Position numbers and translations under genes: made by a program
Assembly: GCF_029267215.1 (NCBI RefSeq)
Contig: NZ_JARIDH010000032.1
Coordinates: 46,909 to 110,908, forward strand
Direction: 5' to 3'
Source of the DNA: Clostridium sp.
GTDB lineage: Bacteria; Bacillota; Clostridia; Clostridiales; Clostridiaceae
Length of the DNA stretch: 64,000 nt
Shown: one piece after another, positions 56,222-64,000 of the stretch
Layout of the letters: each line of letters opens with the position of its first letter
Numbering within the stretch: position 1 is the first letter of the stretch
Notes under the pieces: model-generated
Seen by the model: only the letters and a program-made list of their open reading frames with translations
Told to the model about the DNA's origin: nothing
Databases searched by the model: none

Positions 56222-56455
56222 TATATATTCCTCCGTTCATTTTTTTCAATTCCCATTAGTTTTAAACAAGCATATGCATTTTATACTTATAGGGATTTAC
56301 TTATAGGATTATATAATATCATAGTCTAGTAATAATGACAAATTTTAAGCTTTTTAAAGCTATATTTCATTAAACTTTATATATTAAATACTTTAATGAA
56401 ATACGGGCTATTTTGATAAATTAAAAAAATTAATTTCTAAACATATAAATTAAAT

Positions 56456-57385
56456 TTAGCATGCTTCTTGAACCTTTCCATTAGAATTTACTATGTATGT
56501 TACTATATAATTTTTATGTTTTTTATCTCTTTCAATAATATAATAAGTTTTTAATCCATCCTCATTTATCTTTTGCTCAGCTAGCTCATAAGTCTGATTT
56601 TTAAACTTACTATAATTTTTTACAAGCTGAACTGCTTTTTCATAAGTAAAGTTTTTATTTAAATTAGCTTCTCCTGTTGTTCCAACCTTGCTATCAGTCT
56701 TTTTAATAAGTTCAACGCATCTTTTCATCTGACTATCGCTCATTCTATTCCCCCCTAAAAGTTCTTTAATCTTTAACCTTGCATTCATGTAATCTCCTTG
56801 ATTATATAAGTGTTCACATTTTAAAATTTCATTTTCTACATTCTTTGAAGATTCATACATTTTTTTCTCATCAACAGTTTTTGCTAAGGCAGCTTTATTA
56901 GTTATTTGATTATAAAGTCTTAATGCTTCATCAACATCTCCTCTCTTATAGGCATCTCTAGCCCTATAAGAAAGTTCATATCCTTCCTCCAAACTTTGTC
57001 CACTTTCTTTTACTTTGCTCTCAGTTTTTGAATTCGTTTGTTCGCTAACTTTGCTTTTATTCTTAATATTTTTTTCTACTTCTTTCTTTGGCTCAACTTT
57101 CTCTGTTTCAGTTTTAGACTCTACAACTTTTTTATTTTCTGTTTCCTTAACATCATTATCTTTCACACTAACCTTACTCTCTTTAGCTTTTTCCTCAACT
57201 TTATCATCTTTTACACTTTTTACTTCTCTGCTATCTATAACTCCAGTTTTCTTAGATTCATCACTAGTTATAAATTTTTCTTTTATATTTTGATAACAAT
57301 TTTTATTATTTAATCTAACAACACTAAGTGTGCCACCTACAATAACAACTCCAAGTATCAAAGATAAAATAATTCTCTTCTTCAT
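56456..57385 (-). CDS. Membrane-anchored Lys/Glu-rich protein with helical repeats
   Basis: 309 residues from the ATG at 57385 (GGGGG upstream). An N-terminal membrane anchor (about 4-24) is followed by about 100 residues of low-complexity Lys/Glu/Ser/Val (EKAKESKVSVKDNDVKE) as a disordered linker. Next comes a helical region with TPR-like features: YELSYRARDAYKRGDVDEAL and CEHLYNQGDYMNARLKIKEL. The C-terminus has a beta-rich NFTYEKAVQLVKNYSKF to TYIVNSNGKVQEA stretch. Exact family not recognised. It likely faces the outside. Divergent from the HxlR gene; 56222-56455 shows no further signal. Confidence 0.75.
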   Translation of the reverse strand: MKKRIILSLILGVVIVGGTLSVVRLNNKNCYQNIKEKFITSDESKKTGVIDSREVKSVKDDKVEEKAKESKVSVKDNDVKETENKKVVESKTETEKVEPKKEVEKNIKNKSKVSEQTNSKTESKVKESGQSLEEGYELSYRARDAYKRGDVDEALRLYNQITNKAALAKTVDEKKMYESSKNVENEILKCEHLYNQGDYMNARLKIKELLGGNRMSDSQMKRCVELIKKTDSKVGTTGEANLNKNFTYEKAVQLVKNYSKFKNQTYELAEQKINEDGLKTYYIIERDKKHKNYIVTYIVNSNGKVQEAC

Positions 57386-57623
57386 ATTCATCCCCCTTAT
57401 AAATTTGAAATAAATTACATTTCTTTAAATTATATCACTAGTTATATCAAAAAACTATCAATTTGAATATAAATAAGCAAACTATATTTTTCATAACATA
57501 AATATAAAATCTAATAAATATAAACGATTTTAATTTGTTTTTTTATTTTTACAAATATTAGTTTTTTATGTTAATTCATTATTTGTTATAATAAGTGTAT
57601 ATTTTTTATTAAGGAGTGATTCA

Positions 57624-57968
57624 ATGCCAGCAGATAGAACTAATAAGGTTAGTTGCCATAATTATAGATGTGAAATAGAAGTAACATTAGAAGTTATAGG
57701 TGGTAAATGGAAATCACTTATAATTTGGACCCTTGGAATTCATGAAGTAATTAGATTTAATGAGTTTAAAAATTTAATACCTGAAATTAGTCAAAAAATG
57801 CTAACACAACAACTAAGAGATTTAGAAAAAAATAAACTTGTACATAGAAAGGTATATAATCAAGTTCCCCCAATGGTTGAATACTCACTTACCGATATGG
57901 GTAAAAAACTACTTCCAATCCTAAGAGAAATGGATTTATGGGGAAAAGAATTTGTAAATATGTTTTAA
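57624..57968 (+). CDS. HxlR-family transcriptional regulator
   Basis: 114 residues. HxlR winged helix: VTLEVIGGKWKSLIIWTLG, RFNEFKNLIPEISQKMLTQQ and a wing ending VEYSLTDMGKKLLPIL. Two Cys at about 11 and 16 (SCHNYRCEIE) might sense thiols or electrophiles, as in YodB or CatR; inference. AAGGAG precedes the ATG at 57624, with TATAAT at about 57587. Divergent from the anchored protein. The target is unknown; members often act on a neighbouring gene. Confidence 0.92.
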   Translation: MPADRTNKVSCHNYRCEIEVTLEVIGGKWKSLIIWTLGIHEVIRFNEFKNLIPEISQKMLTQQLRDLEKNKLVHRKVYNQVPPMVEYSLTDMGKKLLPILREMDLWGKEFVNMF

Positions 57969-57973
57969 GCTCA

Positions 57974-58050
57974 AAAAACAAGACTTATAAATATGTTTTT
58001 AAAATAATTCTTATGAATTAATTTCTAAAATATATTTATAAGTCTTTTAT
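57974..58050. terminator. Bidirectional terminator between HxlR and GltD-like genes
   Basis: AAGACTTATAAATAT pairs with ATATTTATAAGTCTT, with a secondary ATTC/GAAT hairpin in between; serves both converging genes. Confidence 0.8.
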
Positions 58051-58089
58051 CTATATAATAATTGAATATTCAATTTATCTATTTTAAAG

Positions 58090-59334
58090 CTAATTTTCCA
58101 TCTTACTCATAATATATCTATGTATATTTTCAGCAACTATTTTTCCATTATTAACAGCCTCAACTACTGTCTTAGCTCCACTTACAATATCTCCAGCTGA
58201 GAAAACTCCATCTATAGAAGTCTGTCCATTTTCATCAACTTCAAGCAGTCTCCACTGATTAAAATCTAAACCATCTTGAGAATACTCTTTAGCTTGTTGA
58301 CTTACAGCTATTATTATTGAATCTAATTTATTTAACTTCTCTGATCCTTCTATATTTACAATCTTTGATTTTGACTTATCATCATCAACTTTTTTAGTAC
58401 TTATGGTAATTAATCCATCCTCAACAACTTCTACTGGTGACTCAAATACTTTAAATTGAACCCCTTCTTCTCTAGCTTCATTTATTTCTGCTAATACTGC
58501 AGTCATATCGCTAAAATCTCTTCTATAAAAAACAGTAGTATTAGCACCTGTTTTTCTAGCTGTTCTAGCGGCATCCATAGAAACGTTTCCTGCCCCTATA
58601 ATTCCTACATTATTTCCTAAATCTATTGAATCTGGTGCTTTTAAATAATCTATTGCATAATGAACATTATATCTAGTTTCACCCTTCATCTTTATAGCTT
58701 TAGCTTCTTCTAAACCTATTCCAATGAAAATAGCATCATATCCATCTCTAAATAAATCTTCTATTTTAATATTATCTAAAACTGATACATTATTTCTTAT
58801 TTTAACTCCTAATTGAATTAACTTCTCTTCTATTAAATCAACTATAGATTTATCTAATCTAAAGTTAGGTATTCCATATCTAAGAACTCCTCCAAGTTTA
58901 GGATTCTTTTCAAAAATTGTTACATCATATCCTTTTAAAACAAGGTTAAAAGCAACACTTATTCCAGCTGGTCCTCCACCAACTATAGCAACTTTTTTAT
59001 CTAATTTACCTTCTGGTTTTATATTTAAAGTTTCAAGATATTTTCCTGATATGTATCTCTCTATATCATAAAAGTTTACTGACTCGCCTTTTATTCCTCT
59101 AACACAATTTCCATAACATTGTCTTTCATGTGGACATACAATTGAGCAAACCAATGATAATGGATTATTTTCAAATAATATACTTCCAGCTTCTTCTATT
59201 TTATTTTCTTTAAATAAACTTATAATCTGAGGTATAGGTGTATTTATAGGACAATTATTACTACATCTAGCATTTTTACATCCTAAACATCTATCTGCTT
59301 CCAATTGTAATTCTTTTATAACTTTATTTTCCAC
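58090..59334 (-). CDS. GltD-like FAD oxidoreductase with N-terminal Fe-S domain
   Basis: About 414 residues from a GTG at 59334; the GTG at 59346 sits against the AAGGAAG ribosome binding site, so both are possible. N-terminal [4Fe-4S] domain: RCLGCKNARCSNNCPINTPIPQ, and CSIVCPHERQCYGNCVRG. Then FAD site VAIVGGGPAGISVAFNL and NAD(P) site VGIIGAGNVSMDAARTARK, and AGDIVSGAKTVVEAV. This is the GltD/NfnB/PreT fold used for electron transfer to glutamate synthase or similar partners. No GltA large subunit is nearby, so the partner is unknown. Upstream is a terminator of the Fe-ADH gene. Confidence 0.86.
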   Translation of the reverse strand: MENKVIKELQLEADRCLGCKNARCSNNCPINTPIPQIISLFKENKIEEAGSILFENNPLSLVCSIVCPHERQCYGNCVRGIKGESVNFYDIERYISGKYLETLNIKPEGKLDKKVAIVGGGPAGISVAFNLVLKGYDVTIFEKNPKLGGVLRYGIPNFRLDKSIVDLIEEKLIQLGVKIRNNVSVLDNIKIEDLFRDGYDAIFIGIGLEEAKAIKMKGETRYNVHYAIDYLKAPDSIDLGNNVGIIGAGNVSMDAARTARKTGANTTVFYRRDFSDMTAVLAEINEAREEGVQFKVFESPVEVVEDGLITISTKKVDDDKSKSKIVNIEGSEKLNKLDSIIIAVSQQAKEYSQDGLDFNQWRLLEVDENGQTSIDGVFSAGDIVSGAKTVVEAVNNGKIVAENIHRYIMSKMEN

Positions 59335-59361
59335 TTTTTCACCCACTTCCTTTGTTTTTAG

Positions 59362-59397
59362 ACAAAAAGAAGATTATCCTAAAATAATCTTCTTTTA
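59362..59397 (-). terminator. Terminator of the iron alcohol dehydrogenase gene
   Basis: Stem AAAAGAAGATTAT / ATAATCTTCTTTT with a six-base loop followed by T on the minus strand. Confidence 0.85.
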
Positions 59398-59446
59398 TCT
59401 AGTTATTAAGTTTAATTTATATTAATGTTGGTATTAACTATTTAAA

Positions 59447-60613
59447 TTAGAAGTTTACATCTTCTCCGTAGTAAACAGCTTCAAATAATTTCTTCATTTC
59501 TTCTACTGATATTTCTCTTGGGTTTGTACCAGTACAAGGGTCAGCAACTGCTGTTTCAGAAATTGAATCTAAGTTTTCTCTGAACATCTCTTCTGATATT
59601 CCAAACTCTTTTAATGATTGAGCCATTCCCATTTTAGCTCTTAAATCTTTAACTAAGCTAACTAATGAATTTACTAACTCATCTTCATTATTTCCTTCTA
59701 ATCCTAATCTGCTAGCTATGTCAGCATAAGCTGATTTTGCAGTCTTAGCATTGAATTGAATAGCTGCTGGTAAGTATATAGCATTAGCTAAACCGTGAGG
59801 AACATTAAATATTTTTCCTGTTTTATGAGCCATTGAATGAACAATTCCTAATATAGCATTTGAGAAGGCCATTCCAGCTAAGTTTTGAGCTATATGCATA
59901 TCTTTTCTTGCTTGATTTTCTCCTTCAAATGAATTATATAAATTTTCTACAATCATTTCTATTGATTTCATTGCTAATGCATCAGTTATAGGATTTCTAG
60001 CTGTTGAAACGTAAGCTTCGAAAGCATGAGTTAAAGCATCCATTCCTGTGTTAGCAACTAAAGTTTTAGGCATAGTTTGAACTAATCCTGTATCAACAAT
60101 AGCAATATCAGGTGTTATATTATAGTCTGCTATTGGATATTTAACACCAGTTTCATTGTCAGTTATAACTGAGAATGAAGTAACCTCAGTAGCAGTACCA
60201 CTAGTTGTTGGTATAGCTATGAATTTAGCTTTTTGTCTTAACTCTGGTAAGTTGAATGGCTTAGCAGCTTCTTCAAATGTGAATTCTGGGTATTCATAGA
60301 AAATCCACATTGCCTTAGCAGCATCTATTGGTGAACCTCCACCAATTCCTATTATTAAATCAGGGTTGAATTCATTCATCATTTCAACACCTTTTCTTAC
60401 TGTTGCAACTGATGGGTCATTTTCAACTCCAGTGAAAACCATAGTTTCAATATTAGCTTCTTTTAAATTAGCTTGTACTTTTGGAACTGTTCCATCTTTT
60501 ATTAATCTTTCTGAACCAATAACTATGAAAGCTTTTGATCCTTTAGCTTCTTTTAAGTAGTCTACAGCATTTTCTCCAAAATATAAATCTCTTGGGATAG
60601 TAAATCTTTGCAT
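59447..60613 (-). CDS. Iron-containing alcohol dehydrogenase
   Basis: 388 residues, family III ADH. NAD-binding IIGIGGGSPIDAAKAMWIF; metal ligands in GMDALTHAFEAYVS (Asp, His) and HSMAHKTGKIFNVPHGLANA (two His). It is close to the dehydrogenase half of AdhE and to butanol dehydrogenases, so it probably reduces short aldehydes to alcohols with NAD(P)H during fermentation. Monocistronic. GAGGAG precedes the ATG at 60613. The leader of roughly 150 bases has a terminator-like hairpin (60702-60746), so redox or substrate control of elongation is possible. Confidence 0.93.
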   Translation of the reverse strand: MQRFTIPRDLYFGENAVDYLKEAKGSKAFIVIGSERLIKDGTVPKVQANLKEANIETMVFTGVENDPSVATVRKGVEMMNEFNPDLIIGIGGGSPIDAAKAMWIFYEYPEFTFEEAAKPFNLPELRQKAKFIAIPTTSGTATEVTSFSVITDNETGVKYPIADYNITPDIAIVDTGLVQTMPKTLVANTGMDALTHAFEAYVSTARNPITDALAMKSIEMIVENLYNSFEGENQARKDMHIAQNLAGMAFSNAILGIVHSMAHKTGKIFNVPHGLANAIYLPAAIQFNAKTAKSAYADIASRLGLEGNNEDELVNSLVSLVKDLRAKMGMAQSLKEFGISEEMFRENLDSISETAVADPCTGTNPREISVEEMKKLFEAVYYGEDVNF

Positions 60614-60701
60614 TCAAACACACTCCTCTATATAAAAATTATTTATCTTTCAATTTAATGCCTCTCCCTGAGGACAAACTTAGTATATAACGTATTTTTA
60701 G

Positions 60702-60746
60702 AGAAAAAAAGAAGGCACTTTTTGGTGTTATACTTACCAAAAAGTG
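60702..60746 (-). terminator. Leader hairpin with T run upstream of the Fe-ADH gene
   Basis: An 11-bp perfect stem CACTTTTTGGT / ACCAAAAAGTG with a nine-base loop is followed on the minus strand by CTTCTTTTTTT. It lies about 90 bases before the ATG at 60613. No gene ends here, so it may be an attenuator; an operator is the alternative. The rest of 60614-60911 is AT-rich with a half repeat at 60834. Confidence 0.5.
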
Positions 60747-60833
60747 TGATTTGCCATATTATCTACTCTATAGAATTTAAAATTTTTCAAACTTTTTTCT
60801 ATCAATCACTATTTTCAAAAAAATTTATATAAA

Positions 60834-60872
60834 AGGCTATGTTTTAAGCCAATGTTGATTTTAGATATAACC
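60834..60872. repeat. Half copy of repeat family B
   Basis: AGGCTATGTTTTAAGCC followed by AATGTTGATTTTAGATATAA equals one arm of the family B repeat. The opposite arm is missing. Confidence 0.5.
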
Positions 60873-60874
60873 AT

Positions 60875-60907
60875 ATAAAAAAGAGAATCAAATTAATGAT
60901 TCTCTTT
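60875..60907 (-). terminator. Terminator of the Trm11-like gene
   Basis: Stem AAAGAGAATCA / TGATTCTCTTT with a six-base loop and TTTTTT on the minus strand. Confidence 0.85.
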
Positions 60908-60911
60908 AAAA

Positions 60912-61943
60912 TTAGGCTTTAATAGCTACTATTAAATTTCTGTTTATTGATTGGTCTACTCTATGTAAGTAATTATTGTATGGACTTTCATCAAGAACCT
61001 TAAATCCATTCTTCTCTAAAAGAATTGCTACATCATCATATTTCATAGTAAATTCATTATATGATAAAACTAAACTTCCCTTAGTCTTTAAAACATTATG
61101 CCAAGCTGGAATTGCCTCTTTTAATAAGCATAATGGACTTCTTTCCATCATTGAGTTTTTATCATTCTTACTTCCATGTTGAACACCATATGGTAAATCA
61201 GATATTATTATGTCACATGATTTTTTCTTTAAAAGCAAGTCAGCCTTTCTTGTATCAGCATTAAATAATTGGAATGATTGTGCATTATCTGTATTGAAAT
61301 CTTCTTTCTTTGATGATGCTATCAAACTAAATACATTTGCAATTTTTTTCTTCTTAGAATCTGATACCTTAGACTTCTCAGCCTTATGTTTATATTTACC
61401 CTCTTTTAAAAATCTTACAACATATGTTTGAATTTCTTGAACCCATTGTTCATTGATTTCTATTCCTTTAACATGAAAACCTCTTATAAAACCTTCATAT
61501 AAAGTAGTTCCTTTACCACACATAGGATCAAATAAAGTTATTTTCTTACTTCCTGTCTTACATACGCTTAATGCAAGGTTTACCATAAGTCTTGTGAACT
61601 GTTCATTAGTTTTTCCATTATACTTTAATATTTGAACCATACTTTCTGGGAATGTATGAAAATCTGGTACAACTATTGGTCTTAATAATCCACCCTCTAC
61701 TATTTCAAATAAAGCATAGTATATTGATGAAAATCCTAAAGCCTTAAAATCTTCTTCATGTAATTCTCTTTTAGTTGAAAAGCATATTGAAGCTGGAAGT
61801 CCCATTTCTCCTTCTTCTATACGACCTATCTCCATATCATAAGCCTCTGCAATTGCTTCTAATTCAGAAATTGCAATCTTTAATGCTGTATCAAAATAAA
61901 TACGATTATGTCCTGGGTTTGCAAGTATAGCATATCTTTTCAT
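60912..61943 (-). CDS. Trm11-like SAM-dependent RNA/DNA methyltransferase
   Basis: 343 residues. N-terminal domain about 1-130, then the SAM motif DPMCGKGTTLYEGFIRGF and catalytic motif IISDLPYGVQHG, as in the Trm11/UPF0020 class that methylates guanine N2 in tRNA. Between the two lies a Lys-rich insert (AEKSKVSDSKKKKIANVF). A THUMP domain is not clearly visible. Reaction and target are inferred from motifs only. The ATG at 61943 is used; the upstream RBS is weak (GAGGA). Divergent from the GntP gene. Confidence 0.8.
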   Translation of the reverse strand: MKRYAILANPGHNRIYFDTALKIAISELEAIAEAYDMEIGRIEEGEMGLPASICFSTKRELHEEDFKALGFSSIYYALFEIVEGGLLRPIVVPDFHTFPESMVQILKYNGKTNEQFTRLMVNLALSVCKTGSKKITLFDPMCGKGTTLYEGFIRGFHVKGIEINEQWVQEIQTYVVRFLKEGKYKHKAEKSKVSDSKKKKIANVFSLIASSKKEDFNTDNAQSFQLFNADTRKADLLLKKKSCDIIISDLPYGVQHGSKNDKNSMMERSPLCLLKEAIPAWHNVLKTKGSLVLSYNEFTMKYDDVAILLEKNGFKVLDESPYNNYLHRVDQSINRNLIVAIKA

Positions 61944-62214
61944 ATAAAAAATATCCTCATTTCTTAATATTTTAATTTACCTTTTTATCTTTAACATTAT
62001 AACATCAAAAACAGTAGTTAAAATACTGAAATTTCTTATTTAGCATTATAGTTTTTATAAACAATATAAATTATTTATTAATATCTAATTTTATTAAATC
62101 ATAATTATTATTTACTTTTTTGCAAAATATAGTTATAATATATTTAATTGTATGCAATTTATTTTTTATTTATAGATTTAAAAAAGATTAATAACATTAG
62201 AAAAATAATTAAAG

Positions 62215-62286
62215 AAAGGAGAATTTGGCATATATCAAAATAAACTTAGATATATTTTCATAGAATTAATAGATTTTGATATAGCC
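62215..62286 (+). promoter_or_regulatory. Hairpin between Shine-Dalgarno and start codon of the GntP gene
   Basis: AAAGGAG (62215-62221) lies far upstream of the ATG at 62299. GGCATATATCAAAAT (62227-62241) pairs with ATTTTGATATAGCC (62273-62286), 14 pairs with one bulge. Folding would bring the ribosome binding site to about 17 bases from the ATG. A 12-codon TTG frame also starts at the site. The remaining gene-free stretch 61944-62214 is AT-rich and shows nothing else. Confidence 0.45.
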
Positions 62287-62298
62287 TAGTTTTTAGAT

Positions 62299-63678
62299 AT
62301 GATAAGTGTAATAGGTTTAATATTTTCACTAATACTTATAATGTATTTAGCTTATAAAGGATATTCAACTATAATAACAGCTCCAATAATTGCACTACTA
62401 ACCATAATTCTTACTACAGGATTTAGTGGGCATTTAATGGCTAGCTATACAGAAGTTTATATGGCAGGATTCTCAAGTTTTATAAAAAACTACTTCCCTC
62501 TTTTTATGACAGGTGCAATCTTTGCAAAATTAATGGAAGAAGTAGGGTATGCTAAGTCTATAGCCCATTTTATAACTAAAAAAATAGGATCAGATAAATC
62601 AATATTAGCAGTAGTTTTATCAGGTGCATTACTTACATATGGAGGGGTTTCTTTATTTGTAGTTGCTTTCATACTTTATCCAATAGCTACTACTTTATTT
62701 AGAGAAGCTGATATTCCTAAAAGACTTATTCCTGGAACTATAGCCTTAGGTGCCTTCACTTTCACAATGACTGCCTTACCAGGTTCTCCAGAAATTCAAA
62801 ATGTTATTCCAATGAAATACTTTGGAACAGACACTTTTGCAGCCCCTTTAATAGGATTATTTGCAAGTATTATGATGTTAAGCTTAGGAATGATTTGGCT
62901 TACTAGAAGATTAAAATCAGCCAGAGCCAATAATGAAGGGTACGGAAATCATAATGATAATATTGGTGATAATAATATAGAAAATCTACCTAGTATATTT
63001 AAAGCTATTCTTCCAATTTTAATTATTTTTGCAACTAACTTATTCTTTTCAAAAGTTTATTATAAAAATATAGATGGAAGTTATTTAAGTAAGTTTAACA
63101 CTACTTTAAGTAATATTTCAGGAACTTGGAGTGTAATCATAGCAATAGTTTCAGCTGACATATTCCTTATTGTAACTCACTTTAAAAAATTAAAGAATTT
63201 AAAATCAATCTTAGATCAAGGAGTGAAAAATTCTTTTCTTCCTCTACTTAATTCAAGTGCCATAGTTGGATATGGAAGTGTAATAAAATCATTAGCAGTA
63301 TTCTCCCTTATCCAATCATTTATTTTTGGTATTTCATCAAATCCAATAATATCTGAAGCACTATCAATAAACTTAATTTGTGGACTAACTGCCTCTGCCT
63401 CTGGTGGACTTGAAATATCTTTAAATGCCCTTGCACCAACATATATACATATGAGCCATGCATTTAATATTCCACCAGAAATTTTACATAGAATAGCCTC
63501 ACTTTCTTCAGGTGGTTTAGATACACTCCCTCATAATGGGGCTGTAATTACTACACTTGCTATCTGTGGACTGACACACAAAGAATCCTACAAAGATATG
63601 TTTGTAACATCAGTTTTAATCCCAATATTCACAACAGCAGTGGTAGTCTTACTAGTTTCTCTTAGATATGGAGCCTAA
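62299..63678 (+). CDS. GntP-family permease
   Basis: 459 residues, 12-14 hydrophobic helices. Family features: IGLIFSLILIMYLAYKGYS, GFSSFIKNYFPLFMTGAIFAKLMEEVGYA, ALPGSPEIQNVIPMKYFGT and HRIASLSSGGLDTLPHNGAV. GntP transports gluconate; other members take sugar acids or hydroxybutyrate. Substrate is not deducible, and no kinase or dehydratase of sugar acids is next to it. A charged loop (about 210-235) with ARANNEGYGNHNDN is cytoplasmic or external. The start has no close Shine-Dalgarno but a hairpin-linked one. Confidence 0.9.
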   Translation: MISVIGLIFSLILIMYLAYKGYSTIITAPIIALLTIILTTGFSGHLMASYTEVYMAGFSSFIKNYFPLFMTGAIFAKLMEEVGYAKSIAHFITKKIGSDKSILAVVLSGALLTYGGVSLFVVAFILYPIATTLFREADIPKRLIPGTIALGAFTFTMTALPGSPEIQNVIPMKYFGTDTFAAPLIGLFASIMMLSLGMIWLTRRLKSARANNEGYGNHNDNIGDNNIENLPSIFKAILPILIIFATNLFFSKVYYKNIDGSYLSKFNTTLSNISGTWSVIIAIVSADIFLIVTHFKKLKNLKSILDQGVKNSFLPLLNSSAIVGYGSVIKSLAVFSLIQSFIFGISSNPIISEALSINLICGLTASASGGLEISLNALAPTYIHMSHAFNIPPEILHRIASLSSGGLDTLPHNGAVITTLAICGLTHKESYKDMFVTSVLIPIFTTAVVVLLVSLRYGA

Positions 63679-63744
63679 AATATTTATAATAAAGTGGTTT
63701 AATATACATATTCTTAAAGTGAATTATAGCTTTTAAATTTCAAA

Positions 63745-63788
63745 CAAAAAAGTCTTAACCAAATAATTTAAATGGTTAAGACTTTTTT
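63745..63788 (+). terminator. Terminator of the GntP permease gene
   Basis: Stem AAAAAAGTCTTAACCA / TGGTTAAGACTTTTTT with one loop of about 11 bases. Confidence 0.9.
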
Positions 63789-63849
63789 ATTCTATATTAA
63801 TGTTCTCTTTATATCTTGAAATTAGTTTTTTAATCTTTTTTATATAACA

Positions 63850-63879
63850 TAAAAAAGGTTGTAGAAAAACTACAACCTA
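63850..63879 (-). terminator. Terminator of the zinc-ribbon gene
   Basis: Stem AGGTTGTAG / CTACAACCT with a five-base loop, followed by TTTTTT on the minus strand, after the stop at 63893. Confidence 0.8.
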
Positions 63880-63892
63880 TAAAACTCTAAAA

Positions 63893-64000
63893 TTATCTTC
63901 TATTTTGCTCTTTTCTAGCTCTTCTACAAGATAAACATCTTGTTGGCTCATTATTGAATCCTTTTTCTTTGTAGAATTCTTGCTCTCCTACTGAAAATAT
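63893..64000 (-). CDS. Zinc-ribbon domain protein, C-terminal part (cut by window edge)
   Basis: Only the last 35 residues are in the window. They read FSVGEQEFYKEKGFNNEP then TRCLSCRRARKEQNRR, which matches the C-terminal half of the 'probable zinc-ribbon domain' family, with one CxxC pair visible. The rest, probably with a second CxxC, lies beyond 64000. No function is assigned to the family. It ends with TAA at 63893. Confidence 0.75.
   Translation of the reverse strand: MFSVGEQEFYKEKGFNNEPTRCLSCRRARKEQNRR

Noticed and set aside
57015..57313. Plus-strand frames of about 90 residues opposite the Lys/Glu-rich gene
   Set aside because: Ser/Phe-rich product is the reverse of the low-complexity Lys/Glu codons, and no ribosome binding site is present.

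Overview
The window is a low-GC, gene-dense chromosomal segment of a clostridium, most probably Clostridium perfringens. The reasons are the linked cspA-cspB-cspC-sleC spore germination locus, type III glutamine synthetase, strong AGGAGG ribosome binding sites, strongly AT-rich intergenic DNA, and many short intrinsic terminators with A/T-flanked stems. No tRNA, rRNA, CRISPR array, prophage or intact transposase gene was seen.

Layout. 1-7,400: BFD-type [2Fe-2S] protein, DUF1643 protein, ABC-F ATPase, a TPP-riboswitch-controlled tenA-thiT pair and an RlmI-like methyltransferase, with two families of MITE-like palindromic repeats. 7,480-13,750: a glycerol module in one orientation (glpF, glpP, glpK, then a hairpin/terminator and a three-gene glycerol-3-phosphate oxidation set ending in a DUF1667 protein). 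13,800-18,600: a lipoprotein, comB, a TIGR01212 radical SAM protein, a second lipoprotein and a YkvI-like membrane protein. 18,600-25,500: the germination locus; SleC is the cortex hydrolase and the Csp subtilases process it. CspA carries Cys where the catalytic Ser is expected. 25,600-28,700: XRE regulator, DUF3783, cyclophilin, STAS-like protein, murI. 28,800-32,200: glnN, YciI-like and VanZ-like proteins. 32,200-32,660: an intergenic region with four perfect DnaA boxes. 32,670-37,430: carAB with an elaborate leader. 37,500-43,400: a predicted sporulation protein, mpg, a solitary PTS IIA, proBA and two SDR enzymes. 43,500-48,600: NCS2 purine permease, small protein, hcp and a YjiH-family membrane protein. 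48,600-57,400: a staygreen-domain protein, an orphan adenine-N6 DNA methyltransferase, tandem YhgE/Pip proteins, a PhnA-like zinc ribbon and an anchored Lys/Glu-rich protein. 57,600-64,000: HxlR regulator, GltD-like flavoprotein, iron alcohol dehydrogenase, Trm11-like methyltransferase, GntP permease and a zinc-ribbon protein cut by the window edge.

The most interesting structure is the carAB leader (about 37,020-37,280). It has a good promoter, then a PyrR-type binding loop whose lower stem uses bases of a Shine-Dalgarno, then a 36-codon open frame with ideal spacing. The stop codon of that frame lies inside the 5' arm of a 21-bp terminator upstream of carA. This suggests that PyrR acts through translation of a leader peptide, which would join PyrR control with pyrBI-like attenuation. 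A separate promoter plus strong terminator just upstream may make an 80-90 nt RNA. Second is a run of DnaA boxes at an exact 26-bp spacing between carB and a VanZ gene, far from any dnaA gene in the window. Several regulatory sites have good geometry: matching AC-17-CATANNNTA (SigK-type) promoters for sleC and for the Trp-rich protein at 37,578, a CRP/FNR-type palindrome at about -41.5 of hcp, and an 18-3-18 ArgR-like double box over the YjiH promoter.
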